Of a stretch of DNA of 13,340 nucleotides, positions 1-6,490 are shown piece after piece. Where the stretch lies: contig JBAZBX010000020.1 of the NCBI GenBank assembly GCA_041671305.1, forward strand, positions 1-13,340, written 5' to 3'. A program made the translations under genes and the position numbers. Under the pieces are notes generated by a model, which was not told the origin of the DNA, did no database searches, and saw nothing but the letters and a program-made list of their open reading frames with translations. The first letter of the stretch is position 1; the number at the start of each line of letters is the position of its first letter. Origin of the DNA: CAIPBY01 sp041671305 (GTDB lineage Bacteria; Patescibacteriota; Patescibacteriia; 2-01-FULL-39-33).

Positions 1-24
1 TTGTTAAGATATAAATTGATTTTT

Positions 25-98
25 GGCCCTATCGTCTAGTGGTAGGACACCGCCTTCTCAAGGCGAGAACCGGGGTTCAATTCCCCGTGGGGCTACCA
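25..98 (+). tRNA. tRNA-Glu (anticodon CTC)
   Basis: A complete cloverleaf is visible. The acceptor stem pairs 25-31 with 88-94 (two G-U wobbles), the D-arm follows from 34, and the anticodon loop TTCTCAA has CTC at 57-59, which reads GAG (Glu). The T-arm stem CGGGG/CCCCG (71-75/83-87) encloses the loop TTCAATT. The discriminator is A95 and CCA is encoded at 96-98. The outermost anticodon-stem pair (C50/A66) is a mismatch. The body resembles bacterial tRNA-Glu, which supports the identity. Confidence 0.93.
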
Positions 99-146
99 AC
101 TAGTGAGAGGTTTCTGGCGACCGAGAGGGGTCAGGATCCTTAAACG

Positions 147-183
147 AATAAAACAACCAGCATTAAGTGCCGGTTGTTTTATT
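147..183. terminator. Intrinsic terminator-like hairpin between tRNA-Glu and the methyltransferase
   Basis: A 12-bp perfect inverted repeat, AATAAAACAACC (147-158) with GGTTGTTTTATT (172-183), encloses a second short pairing GCA/TGC. The arm ends in a T-rich stretch on both strands, so it could stop the tRNA transcript (plus) and the methyltransferase transcript (minus, whose stop codon is at 193). Confidence 0.7.
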
Positions 184-192
184 TGATTGAAA

Positions 193-1113
193 TTATATTA
201 AATTATTTTGATGCCCTTCCTTTAGTCTTTTTTCTATTATTTGACAATATTCTTTATTATTATCAATAGCAACAAACCTTCTTTCTAGTATTTTCGCTGC
301 AACGGCGGTTGTTCCACTGCCAGCAAATGGATCAATAATTATATCATTTTTTTTAGATCCTCCAATTATTAATCTTTCTAATACTGCAATTGGTTTCTGT
401 GAAGGGTGTTTGCCATGACTTCTTTCTTTCCCGGGAGTCGATGGTATATCCCAAAGATTTCTTAGCTGGAGTCTTTTGACTTCAAAAATATTATTGCCAC
501 AATATGGACAATACTTATATTCAATATCCATCACTTTTTTACATTTTTTACAATTTTTTATTATATTAAATTTTTTTAATTCTTGATAATTAAATATCCA
601 ATTTTTTGCTTTTTCATTACTCTCATTGACTGCCCATATAATGTGTTCAGTGCTTTCGCACAGCATTCTTTGTGTTATATTAGGAAAGGCATTTCTTTTA
701 TACCAAACGACAGAGTTAATAATTTTTTTATCATCTCTCTGTAATAAATATCCTATTTTATAAATATTATGATAGCTACCAAATATTATTATATTTCCAT
801 TCGGTTTAACAATTCTATAAATTTCATTTAACCAAAGTTGAGTGAATTTTTCATAATCTGAATTAGAAAATTTATCCCATTTCTCTTCTATTTTTTTAAA
901 GTTTTTTTCTTCACTCCAATATTTGTTGGATTTAAGCCAGCCAACCTCTTTTTTAAAATCGTAGCCGGAAATATTGTATGGAGGATCGGTTATGCAGTGA
1001 TCGGCATAGTTATCTGGTATTTGAGATAATACCTTAAAGGCATCGTCACAGATTAGACTATTATTGCCTTTACTAAACTTATTTGATATTCTTATATTAT
1101 AATTACTTGTCAT
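193..1113 (-). CDS. Beta-class DNA methyltransferase (M1) with zinc-ribbon insert
   Basis: This is a SAM-dependent DNA methyltransferase of 306 aa, N6-adenine or N4-cytosine type. Catalytic motif IV, DPPY (residues 43-46), lies N-terminal and the SAM-binding motif I, DPFAGSGTT (261-269), lies C-terminal, preceded by HPSQKP (236-241); that order is the beta class. Between them four cysteines (C188, C191, C202, C205) form a CxxC-x10-CxxC zinc ribbon in the region where target recognition is expected, an insert absent from the second methyltransferase at 2122-2811. The start codon is back to back with the start of the endonuclease gene on the other strand, leaving no intergenic base. With the neighbouring endonuclease-like gene and the second methyltransferase it makes a probable type II restriction-modification locus. 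DPPY favours adenine as target, but the sequence specificity cannot be read from the sequence. Confidence 0.9.
   Translation of the reverse strand: MTSNYNIRISNKFSKGNNSLICDDAFKVLSQIPDNYADHCITDPPYNISGYDFKKEVGWLKSNKYWSEEKNFKKIEEKWDKFSNSDYEKFTQLWLNEIYRIVKPNGNIIIFGSYHNIYKIGYLLQRDDKKIINSVVWYKRNAFPNITQRMLCESTEHIIWAVNESNEKAKNWIFNYQELKKFNIIKNCKKCKKVMDIEYKYCPYCGNNIFEVKRLQLRNLWDIPSTPGKERSHGKHPSQKPIAVLERLIIGGSKKNDIIIDPFAGSGTTAVAAKILERRFVAIDNNKEYCQIIEKRLKEGHQNNLI
1098..1103 (+). promoter_or_regulatory. -10 element TATAAT for the endonuclease gene
   Basis: A perfect TATAAT lies 16 nt upstream of the ATG at 1114, inside the 5' end of the divergent methyltransferase gene. No convincing -35 hexamer is present at 16-18 nt spacing. 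The start would fall at about 1110, so the transcript would be essentially leaderless. Confidence 0.4.
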
Positions 1114-2109
1114 ATGAGTGAAGTTACCAATATTCCTAATAAATCCTTAGATAGTTTAATTTTGCGTCTGAAAGATATTCAGGACGATTTTTTTAAGCAT
1201 TTTGGGGTTACAGATATTATATCAAATTCTAAGATATTTGAAATTGTTATTGCTAATGATTTGGGCCACATCTTAATACCGGGTCATTCTGGATCAAGGG
1301 ATGCTAAAAATGAGAATGGAGGCGAATTTGAGTATAAGCACTATAAGGAGAGTAGCTCCAATCATACTTGGACATTCAATGATTTCACTGATACTACTAT
1401 TGTGAAATTAGCTAGCATTGAATCTGTCATATTCGCTCATATTGATGATAGTGATCTATTTCCTAAGTTTGACTGGTATTATAATGTTCCCGGCAAGCTT
1501 ATCTCCAAGTATCTTGAAGAAAAGACCAAGGCCATCAAGAATCATAGAAAAATGATTAACGTGGGTTCTAAGCAGATTGAAGAAAATTTTCACCTTCAAA
1601 AAACTTTTAATAGTTACGACTGTAAGTGTGGCAATTATTATAATTGGCTTAATGAAATATGCAATATAGCTAAGAAAATTGAAGAAATAACTGGAACGAA
1701 AGAGGTTTTGACGAGTAACAAATTCTGGGAAATACTCGTGGCATTAATTTTGAATCATAGAGCATTATCTGAGCAGTTAGGGCATGATGCAGTTGACGAT
1801 CAGGGAAGATTCTATGAGTATAAAGTTTCAAAAAGTAATTCATGGAATTTTCAGGACATCTCGGATAAGGTTTTAGATAAATATAAAAATGATTACAAAA
1901 TAATTTTGGCCGTGGTCGATAAAGATGAATTTAAAATCAAGAAGATTTACGAGGTTAATTCATTATTAACAATCAAGAAATTGAAGAAGAAACTATCTGA
2001 CAAGAAGGCGAAATATAAACAGATGGGGAAAGTTCTAAGAAGATTGCAGATCTCTTTGTCCATGGGCGATTTAAAGGAATTAAAAACTAAACAAATTTAT
2101 CCGCTATAG
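1114..2109 (+). CDS. Probable type II restriction endonuclease with duplicated PD-(D/E)XK-like domain
   Basis: This 331-aa protein matches no named enzyme I recognise. Residues about 36-115 and 199-272 look like two copies of one domain. Both contain a helix with a conserved Glu (E43; E206), then D-A-x4-G-x3-E-Y-K with identical spacing (D63 to K75; D225 to K237), then W-x-F-x-D (86-90; 244-248) and a hydrophobic strand. Asp followed ten residues later by E-x-K is the usual PD-(D/E)XK nuclease ligand pattern. CxC residues (C170, C172) sit in the linker. The C-terminus is Lys-rich. The gene lies between two DNA methyltransferase genes, which supports a restriction role. A TATAAT at 1098-1103, inside the methyltransferase gene, would start transcription near 1110, giving an almost leaderless mRNA. 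The nuclease call is inferred from motif pattern and context. Confidence 0.72.
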   Translation: MSEVTNIPNKSLDSLILRLKDIQDDFFKHFGVTDIISNSKIFEIVIANDLGHILIPGHSGSRDAKNENGGEFEYKHYKESSSNHTWTFNDFTDTTIVKLASIESVIFAHIDDSDLFPKFDWYYNVPGKLISKYLEEKTKAIKNHRKMINVGSKQIEENFHLQKTFNSYDCKCGNYYNWLNEICNIAKKIEEITGTKEVLTSNKFWEILVALILNHRALSEQLGHDAVDDQGRFYEYKVSKSNSWNFQDISDKVLDKYKNDYKIILAVVDKDEFKIKKIYEVNSLLTIKKLKKKLSDKKAKYKQMGKVLRRLQISLSMGDLKELKTKQIYPL

Positions 2110-2128
2110 TAAATTTATCCGCTATAGT
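2093..2128. repeat. Tandem 18-bp direct repeat at convergent gene ends
   Basis: AAATTTATCCGCTATAGT occurs twice with no spacer (2093-2110, 2111-2128). The palindromic CTATAG in each copy carries a stop codon for both strands. The endonuclease gene stops at TAG in copy 1 (2107-2109) and the convergent methyltransferase stops in copy 2 (2122-2124). Confidence 0.9.
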
Positions 2129-2811
2129 AATGGAGTGGGAGTTTCTCCCAATCTTTCTAGTGATTCTTTGTGATATTTTTTATCAATTTCAAATCCCATA
2201 TAGTTTCTGCCAGTTTTGATGCATGCTACGGCCGTACTGCCACTTCCCATAAAGGGGTCTAATACTAGGCCTCCTTTTTTTGTTGTTAATAATATTAATT
2301 CTTCCATTAATCCAATTGGCTTTTGGGTTGGATGTATTCTATTTTTACCTTTAGGAGCTTGATATTTGAAAATATTATGTTGGCATCGACCATTAAAGTC
2401 AGCCCCGGCCTTTTTACCTATAATTGCCGCTTCCCATGCATTTAACATTTTTGTTTTACCATTTAATGGTATTGGATCTGGTTTTTGCCAAACAATAACG
2501 TCTATGGCCTTGAAATCATTTTTTTCTAATATTTCCCAGTAAAAGCCAATATCTTTTTTAGCACAAAAACTTATTATCCAACCCCTCGTTTTTTTAATTG
2601 CAATATCAAACCATTCTTTGTTAAATTTATCCCACTCTCCAAAATTAAAATTTAATTTTGCTGTTGTGCCTAATCTTTTATTTTTGCAGTTTAGCTCTCG
2701 ACTAATGCCATATGGTGGGTCAGTTAAAATTAGGTCGACAAAATTGTTAGGTATTTTTTTAAGTCCTATTACACAATCCATGTTTTGTATTGTATTTATC
2801 CAATTTTTCAT
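2122..2811 (-). CDS. Beta-class DNA methyltransferase (M2)
   Basis: This is a second SAM-dependent DNA methyltransferase, short at 229 aa. Motif IV DPPY (residues 31-34) precedes HPTQKP (160-165) and the SAM-binding motif DPFMGSGST (185-193), again the beta class. It lacks the zinc ribbon of the methyltransferase at 193-1113, and the two diverge strongly between their shared motifs, so they probably recognise different sequences or different strands of one asymmetric site. It converges on the endonuclease gene, the two stops separated only by a duplicated 18-mer. The recombinase gene ends 45 nt upstream on the same strand, so the two may share a transcript. The start has only A-rich sequence before it and no Shine-Dalgarno motif. 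Confidence 0.9.
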   Translation of the reverse strand: MKNWINTIQNMDCVIGLKKIPNNFVDLILTDPPYGISRELNCKNKRLGTTAKLNFNFGEWDKFNKEWFDIAIKKTRGWIISFCAKKDIGFYWEILEKNDFKAIDVIVWQKPDPIPLNGKTKMLNAWEAAIIGKKAGADFNGRCQHNIFKYQAPKGKNRIHPTQKPIGLMEELILLTTKKGGLVLDPFMGSGSTAVACIKTGRNYMGFEIDKKYHKESLERLGETPTPLL

Positions 2812-2856
2812 TTTTTTAGTATATTAATTTTATCATTAAATTAATGTTTTGGCTAA

Positions 2857-4188
2857 TTATTTGTCTGATATCAGTATTTCTTTATTTTTCAAAATTAAGC
2901 TATTTTTAAAACAGGATAGCACATCTCTTTTTTCAAAAGTAGACCCTTCTTTCAGGAGGTATTTCACATAATTTTTAAAATCAACATCTTTGATTTTTCT
3001 GTTGCTTTTTTGATCACCAAGAATATTTTGAAATTTGTGATAACGTTCGATTTCTTGCTTCAGCTTCTCTTTTATGCCAAGTTCATCTAAAGTTAATTGA
3101 TCCACGATCAGTAGCAGTTGTTCAATTAATTCCTCCTCCCTGATGTAGGTTTCTCGGCAATTTCTATCCTTACTTTTCGAACAGCCATAATAAATATAGT
3201 GATGCACATTGCCATTCTGTTGTTTCTTGAATTTTTCTTGAGCGGTTATGCCTGATCCGCATAACCCACAAGTTATGAGCTTGGTGAAAGCGAACTCTTT
3301 AACGCCCCAGTCCTTAATTATTAAATGCTCTTTCAGTCTTTCTTGTGTTTTATCAAACAGTTCTTCGCTGATTATGGGTGTATGCTTACCTGTATACCAA
3401 TTACCACTATTTTTCGGATATTCAAACATTCCAAAGTAGTAGCTATTTCTCAGGAGAAGGTAGATATTGGCCAATGCCAATGGTTTATTGTTTTTAGTCG
3501 TAAATTTTATCTCATCTTTAAGCCAGAAATACACCTTTCTGCCACTATATCCTTCGTAGGCGACTTTTTCAAACATTTTTTTAATTGTAGTAGCCCTAAT
3601 GGGATCAATTATGGAGGAACTTCCCTTAGGCGCATTTTTATTATGCAGGTATCCGGTAGGTGCTATGCATGGGTATAGTCCTAATTGCGCTCTAGCCTTT
3701 AGTCCTCTTTTTACGTTTAAACTTTTATTATCATTTTCTAATTTTGCTTGAGAGCATAATATCATCAGTAAAAACTTTTCGTTAGGGGAGTTGGCAAATT
3801 TCTGATTATAGGTCTTAATTTCTACTAGTAACCCTTGATCCATTAAATCCACTAAACTGCCAAGATCCCCGGCGTTACGACTTAGTCTATCTGGTGCCCA
3901 AGTAAGGATGCCATTAAATATTCCTTTTCTTATGTCTTCAATCAGATGATTATAGACCGGCCTTTGTCCTGATGCTTTGGCTGAATGTGATTCTTTTCTT
4001 ATTTCCGCTACCGTGACATTCTCTCTTTGGGCTACGGTCAGCATCTCTTTTATCTGAGCATCTATGGAGAGGGCCTGTTTTTCGTCGGATTCGGTGCTTT
4101 TACGGGCATATAGGCAGTATTTAAGGGGAATGGCTGCTAATTCAGCCCTAGAGGCCTCTAATTCTCTTGTTTTTGCCATTATATCCAT
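2857..4188 (-). CDS. Large serine recombinase (site-specific integrase family)
   Basis: This 443-aa DNA recombinase is the likely integrase or excisionase of the element. The resolvase domain carries the nucleophile Ser31 in YARKS, a SIDAQ segment (41-45), and the arginine-rich PDRLSRN (99-105). A central recombinase DNA-binding domain follows (about 165-285), then a zinc ribbon with CxxC (307-310) and C336/C344, and a charged, probably coiled-coil C-terminus. It is at the short end for large serine integrases. Two starts are possible, M1 or M4; neither has a strong ribosome site. A TATAAT on the minus strand (4310-4315) could serve as its -10. The structured stretch upstream is a place to look for an attachment site. 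The family can also move small elements or invert DNA, so the precise role is not settled. Confidence 0.92.
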   Translation of the reverse strand: MDIMAKTRELEASRAELAAIPLKYCLYARKSTESDEKQALSIDAQIKEMLTVAQRENVTVAEIRKESHSAKASGQRPVYNHLIEDIRKGIFNGILTWAPDRLSRNAGDLGSLVDLMDQGLLVEIKTYNQKFANSPNEKFLLMILCSQAKLENDNKSLNVKRGLKARAQLGLYPCIAPTGYLHNKNAPKGSSSIIDPIRATTIKKMFEKVAYEGYSGRKVYFWLKDEIKFTTKNNKPLALANIYLLLRNSYYFGMFEYPKNSGNWYTGKHTPIISEELFDKTQERLKEHLIIKDWGVKEFAFTKLITCGLCGSGITAQEKFKKQQNGNVHHYIYYGCSKSKDRNCRETYIREEELIEQLLLIVDQLTLDELGIKEKLKQEIERYHKFQNILGDQKSNRKIKDVDFKNYVKYLLKEGSTFEKRDVLSCFKNSLILKNKEILISDK

Positions 4189-4235
4189 ATATCTTACTTC
4201 TTTATTTACTTCTTATATACATTAATGACGCAACC

Positions 4236-4260
4236 CCTCCAATGAGTCCAGGAGGGGTGA
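4236..4260. repeat. Inverted repeat CCCCTCC/GGAGGGG upstream of the recombinase
   Basis: An inverted repeat of about 7-8 bp, (A)CCCCTCC...GGAGGGG(T), with a roughly 10-nt loop lies in the 5' leader of the recombinase gene. No T-run follows on either strand, so it is not a standard terminator. It could be an operator, a leader hairpin or part of an attachment site. Confidence 0.5.
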
Positions 4261-4299
4261 GTAGGTAAACTGTCGATAACTCTGCTTCGCGGATTGACG

Positions 4300-4545
4300 T
4301 ATTTAAGCTATTATAGTGGACAAAGTCGAACATAAATAGTACAATAAAAATACAATTAGTGCGTAAGCGCGAAGCCTAAAATCATCATTTGATGGTCATG
4401 GTTCCTAAACTCATAGAAAATACTGATCCCCACGATCAGCAACTTTTCTATGAGTCATGCCCGGAAACGGGTATGGGGCCGTAAGGCCTAGCTGGCGTGG
4501 GGTTTTGTGATTCCACAAATTCTCTCAAGCCAGCTACTCAATTAG
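4300..4545 (+). ncRNA. Candidate structured RNA with three GNRA-capped hairpins
   Basis: The gene-free stretch 4189-4571 contains consecutive hairpins: GTGC-GTAA-GCGC (4359-4370); ATCATC/GATGGT (4381-4396); a nested one with 12-bp arms ACTCATAGAAAA/TTTTCTATGAGT (4409-4455) around CTGATC/GATCAG; CATGCCCG-GAAA-CGGGTATG (4456-4475); GGCC-GTAA-GGCC (4477-4488); and TAGCTGGC/GCCAGCTA (4489-4536) enclosing TTTGTG/CACAAA. Three loops are GNRA (GTAA, GAAA, GTAA) only when read on the plus strand, and wobble pairs fit, so a plus-strand RNA is more likely than a DNA structure. Signatures of tmRNA, RNase P, SRP and 6S RNA were not seen. Ends are approximate and no clean promoter was found. Alternatives are a recombinase attachment region or an RNA of a mobile element. 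Confidence 0.55.
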
Positions 4546-4571
4546 TTGGTTTTATTATTATTAATAACAAT

Positions 4572-4838
4572 ATGGAGACAGACCAAAACAATGAAGTCGT
4601 CAAAGAGGTCACCAAGAAATGCCCCTTTTGCGCAGAAGAGATTAAGGCAGAAGCCATTAAATGCAAACATTGCGGAGCGATCGTGGATGCCAAAGTCAGG
4701 AAGTTAGAAGACAAAAAACAGAATAAGCCCAAGGAAGGATTGTTCCTGCAAGGTATGAATCTCGGGTGTGGCATAATTATGGTAATTATAATCGTTATTA
4801 TTGTAATAGTTATCATCGCTGTCTCCATGCCTCACTAG
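4572..4838 (+). CDS. Small zinc-ribbon protein with C-terminal membrane helix
   Basis: This 88-aa protein begins with a charged N-terminus, then a double CxxC zinc ribbon (C17, C20; C31, C34) of the CPFCAEEI...CKHCG type. A Lys-rich linker follows, then a strongly hydrophobic Ile/Val helix (about 64-84) that should anchor it in the membrane with the ribbon in the cytoplasm. A longer reading frame opens at 4497, but those 25 codons fall inside the structured RNA region; the ATG at 4572 (METDQ) gives the usual start for this kind of protein. Such zinc-ribbon membrane proteins are common and their function is generally unknown. It has no Shine-Dalgarno motif. The stop codon lies in the loop of a terminator hairpin. 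Confidence 0.75.
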   Translation: METDQNNEVVKEVTKKCPFCAEEIKAEAIKCKHCGAIVDAKVRKLEDKKQNKPKEGLFLQGMNLGCGIIMVIIIVIIVIVIIAVSMPH

Positions 4839-4853
4839 TCATGAGGCATTTTT
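4827..4853 (+). terminator. Intrinsic terminator overlapping the stop codon
   Basis: ATGCCTCA (4827-4834) pairs with TGAGGCAT (4842-4849) around a 7-nt loop holding the TAG stop, followed by a T-run to 4853. It would end the zinc-ribbon gene transcript before the next gene at 4865. Confidence 0.7.
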
Positions 4854-4864
4854 AAATCAAATTT

Positions 4865-5929
4865 ATGTCCATAATTATTTCCCAGAACGGTAAGAAAGCT
4901 TTAAAGGTAGACAAGTCTAATTTTGAAAAAGAAGGATATCTTCAAAACTATATTCATGAGAATCCAGAGTCCATTCCTGTCTATGAAATAGAAGAAGATA
5001 AAAAACTATTTGTGGTGGCCAGAGAATTTCAAACTGAATCCGGTCCCATTGACGCCTTAGCCATAGACAGAGATGGCGATATATATGTCGTAGAAACCAA
5101 ACTCTACAAAAATCCGGATAAAAGAACAGTCGTGGCTCAAGCCCTTGATTATGGTGCCTCTCTCTGGCGACATAGTGATTACAACGAATTTATAGCTAAA
5201 ATCAATATTGCCATAAATCAGAAATTCAAAATGAGCTTGGAAGAAAAGGCCAAAGAATTTTTCAATCTTGATTATGACGGAGTTATTGCTATGCTTGAAA
5301 ATATCAAAGGCAACTTTTCCCAGGGCAATATCAAATTCGTCATCCTCATGGATTTCATCGAAGACAGATTAAAAGATTTGATTATCTACATTAATCAAAA
5401 TAGCCATTTCGATATTTATGCCGTGCAGATGGAATATTACAAATATGAGCAGTATGAGATTATGATTCCCAAACTATTCGGGCTGGAAGTTAAGAAGAAT
5501 ATTTCAAACACTTCCAATAGTCCCAGGAAAAAGTGGGATGAAGAAGGTTTCTTTGAAGAAGCTAAAAAAGTTCTTTCCGGAAATGATTTGGAAACTATTA
5601 TAAAACTATTCAACTTCTCCAAAGAATCAGCTGATGAGATTAAGTGGGGGACAGGGGTAAATCAGAGTTCCTTTTCCGTCAGATTCCATAAGCTGGGCAA
5701 TAAACCATTATTCGTCATTTCTTCTGACGGCAAGTTGAAAATATCAACGGAATATCCCAAGCGGGAAGCCAGCCCAGAACAGATTAATAGATTGGATAGA
5801 TTAAATCTCGCCTTCAAGAATATTGGCATGGTTATCAACTCTGAATCGGAGAGAACGACTTTTGAAACAGAGAAATGGATTGATAATGTCGATGGTATTA
5901 TAAATAATATCAGTGATGCTATAGTATAA
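4865..5929 (+). CDS. PD-(D/E)XK nuclease-like protein
   Basis: This 354-aa protein has an N-terminal nuclease-like core: an N-terminal helix, then Asp63 in the strand PIDALAID, E77-x-K79 in VVETKL, and a following helix with QALDYG (92-97). That D...ExK...Q order is the PD-(D/E)XK signature and resembles the NucS/RecB-like 'uncharacterised endonuclease' families. The C-terminal part (about 220-354) is acidic and lysine-rich and I do not recognise it; it could bind DNA or a partner. It may act in DNA defence or repair. The gene follows a terminator, has no Shine-Dalgarno motif, and ends exactly where the convergent HTH gene ends (stop codons at 5927-5929 and 5930-5932). Whether it is part of the mobile element or of the host is unclear. 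Confidence 0.7.
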   Translation: MSIIISQNGKKALKVDKSNFEKEGYLQNYIHENPESIPVYEIEEDKKLFVVAREFQTESGPIDALAIDRDGDIYVVETKLYKNPDKRTVVAQALDYGASLWRHSDYNEFIAKINIAINQKFKMSLEEKAKEFFNLDYDGVIAMLENIKGNFSQGNIKFVILMDFIEDRLKDLIIYINQNSHFDIYAVQMEYYKYEQYEIMIPKLFGLEVKKNISNTSNSPRKKWDEEGFFEEAKKVLSGNDLETIIKLFNFSKESADEIKWGTGVNQSSFSVRFHKLGNKPLFVISSDGKLKISTEYPKREASPEQINRLDRLNLAFKNIGMVINSESERTTFETEKWIDNVDGIINNISDAIV

Positions 5930-6472
5930 TTAAGGCAAAGGGATATCGCCATTTTTATAATTATTCCAATCCCTGATGTATCCTATATAATCGGGAAGAT
6001 CATCAAGATCAATTTCACTTCCATCAAGTTTTGGTGGTATTTCAAAACCAAATTCTTCCCAATTCTTTTTTAGCCTCAAAGCATCCTTATGATTATACAT
6101 TTCATAAAGCGCATTTAATCCAAATCCATTAAGCGTAACATATTTACCCGTGCCGGCCATCGTACGATCAGTCACCATTCTTTTTTCCTTTTCTTTTTCT
6201 TTATACCTTGGCGAGTTATGACTAAGTAGATACTTAATTGCGCCCAAGTCCTTGTCTTTGATTTTAAGCATTAAGCTGTGCTCAGCAATATCACAATTAC
6301 TTTCTATTCCAATCTCAGCGGCTCTGTCGGCCTTTTCCTTAAACTCTTTTTGTTCCTCCTTCCACCTGTAGAAAGTAGCTCGGCTGATACCAGTTCTTGA
6401 ACAGGCAGTAAAAACATTGCCGGTTTTTTCCAGCTCAACGAGCAACTTCCTTTTGGTAGAACTCCTAATCAT
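5930..6472 (-). CDS. Terminase-small-subunit-like HTH protein
   Basis: This 180-aa protein starts with a helix-turn-helix (about residues 5-40, ending TFYRWKEEQ) followed by a long helical segment with the pattern seen in phage small terminase proteins of the phBC6A51 type (AEIGIESNCDIAEHSL, then DLGAIKYLLSHNSPRY). Small terminases bind phage DNA and guide the packaging motor. The acidic C-terminal third I do not recognise. It follows the ParB-methyltransferase gene by 18 nt on the same strand, an operon. In phages the large terminase gene usually comes next, but here the next gene converges from the other strand, so the packaging ATPase is missing from this place. A plain HTH regulator or a DNA-specificity partner of the methyltransferase is the alternative. 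Confidence 0.65.
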   Translation of the reverse strand: MIRSSTKRKLLVELEKTGNVFTACSRTGISRATFYRWKEEQKEFKEKADRAAEIGIESNCDIAEHSLMLKIKDKDLGAIKYLLSHNSPRYKEKEKEKRMVTDRTMAGTGKYVTLNGFGLNALYEMYNHKDALRLKKNWEEFGFEIPPKLDGSEIDLDDLPDYIGYIRDWNNYKNGDIPLP

Positions 6473-6490
6473 ACAATTACTTCAAGTTCA

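Noticed and set aside
25..98. tRNA-Glu as attachment site of the element
   Set aside because: No second copy of the tRNA 3' end was found in the window, and serine integrases seldom use tRNA genes.
3325..3678. Plus-strand frame of 117 codons inside the recombinase gene
   Set aside because: It lies antisense to the conserved recombinase domains and has no recognisable features.
4497..4571. N-terminal extension of the zinc-ribbon protein by 25 residues
   Set aside because: It falls inside the structured RNA region and does not resemble the protein family; the ATG at 4572 is the better start.
4189..4571. tmRNA, RNase P, SRP, 6S RNA or a group I/II intron
   Set aside because: None of the conserved sequence blocks of these RNAs, such as the tRNA-like ends of tmRNA or the domain V hairpin of group II introns, was seen on either strand.
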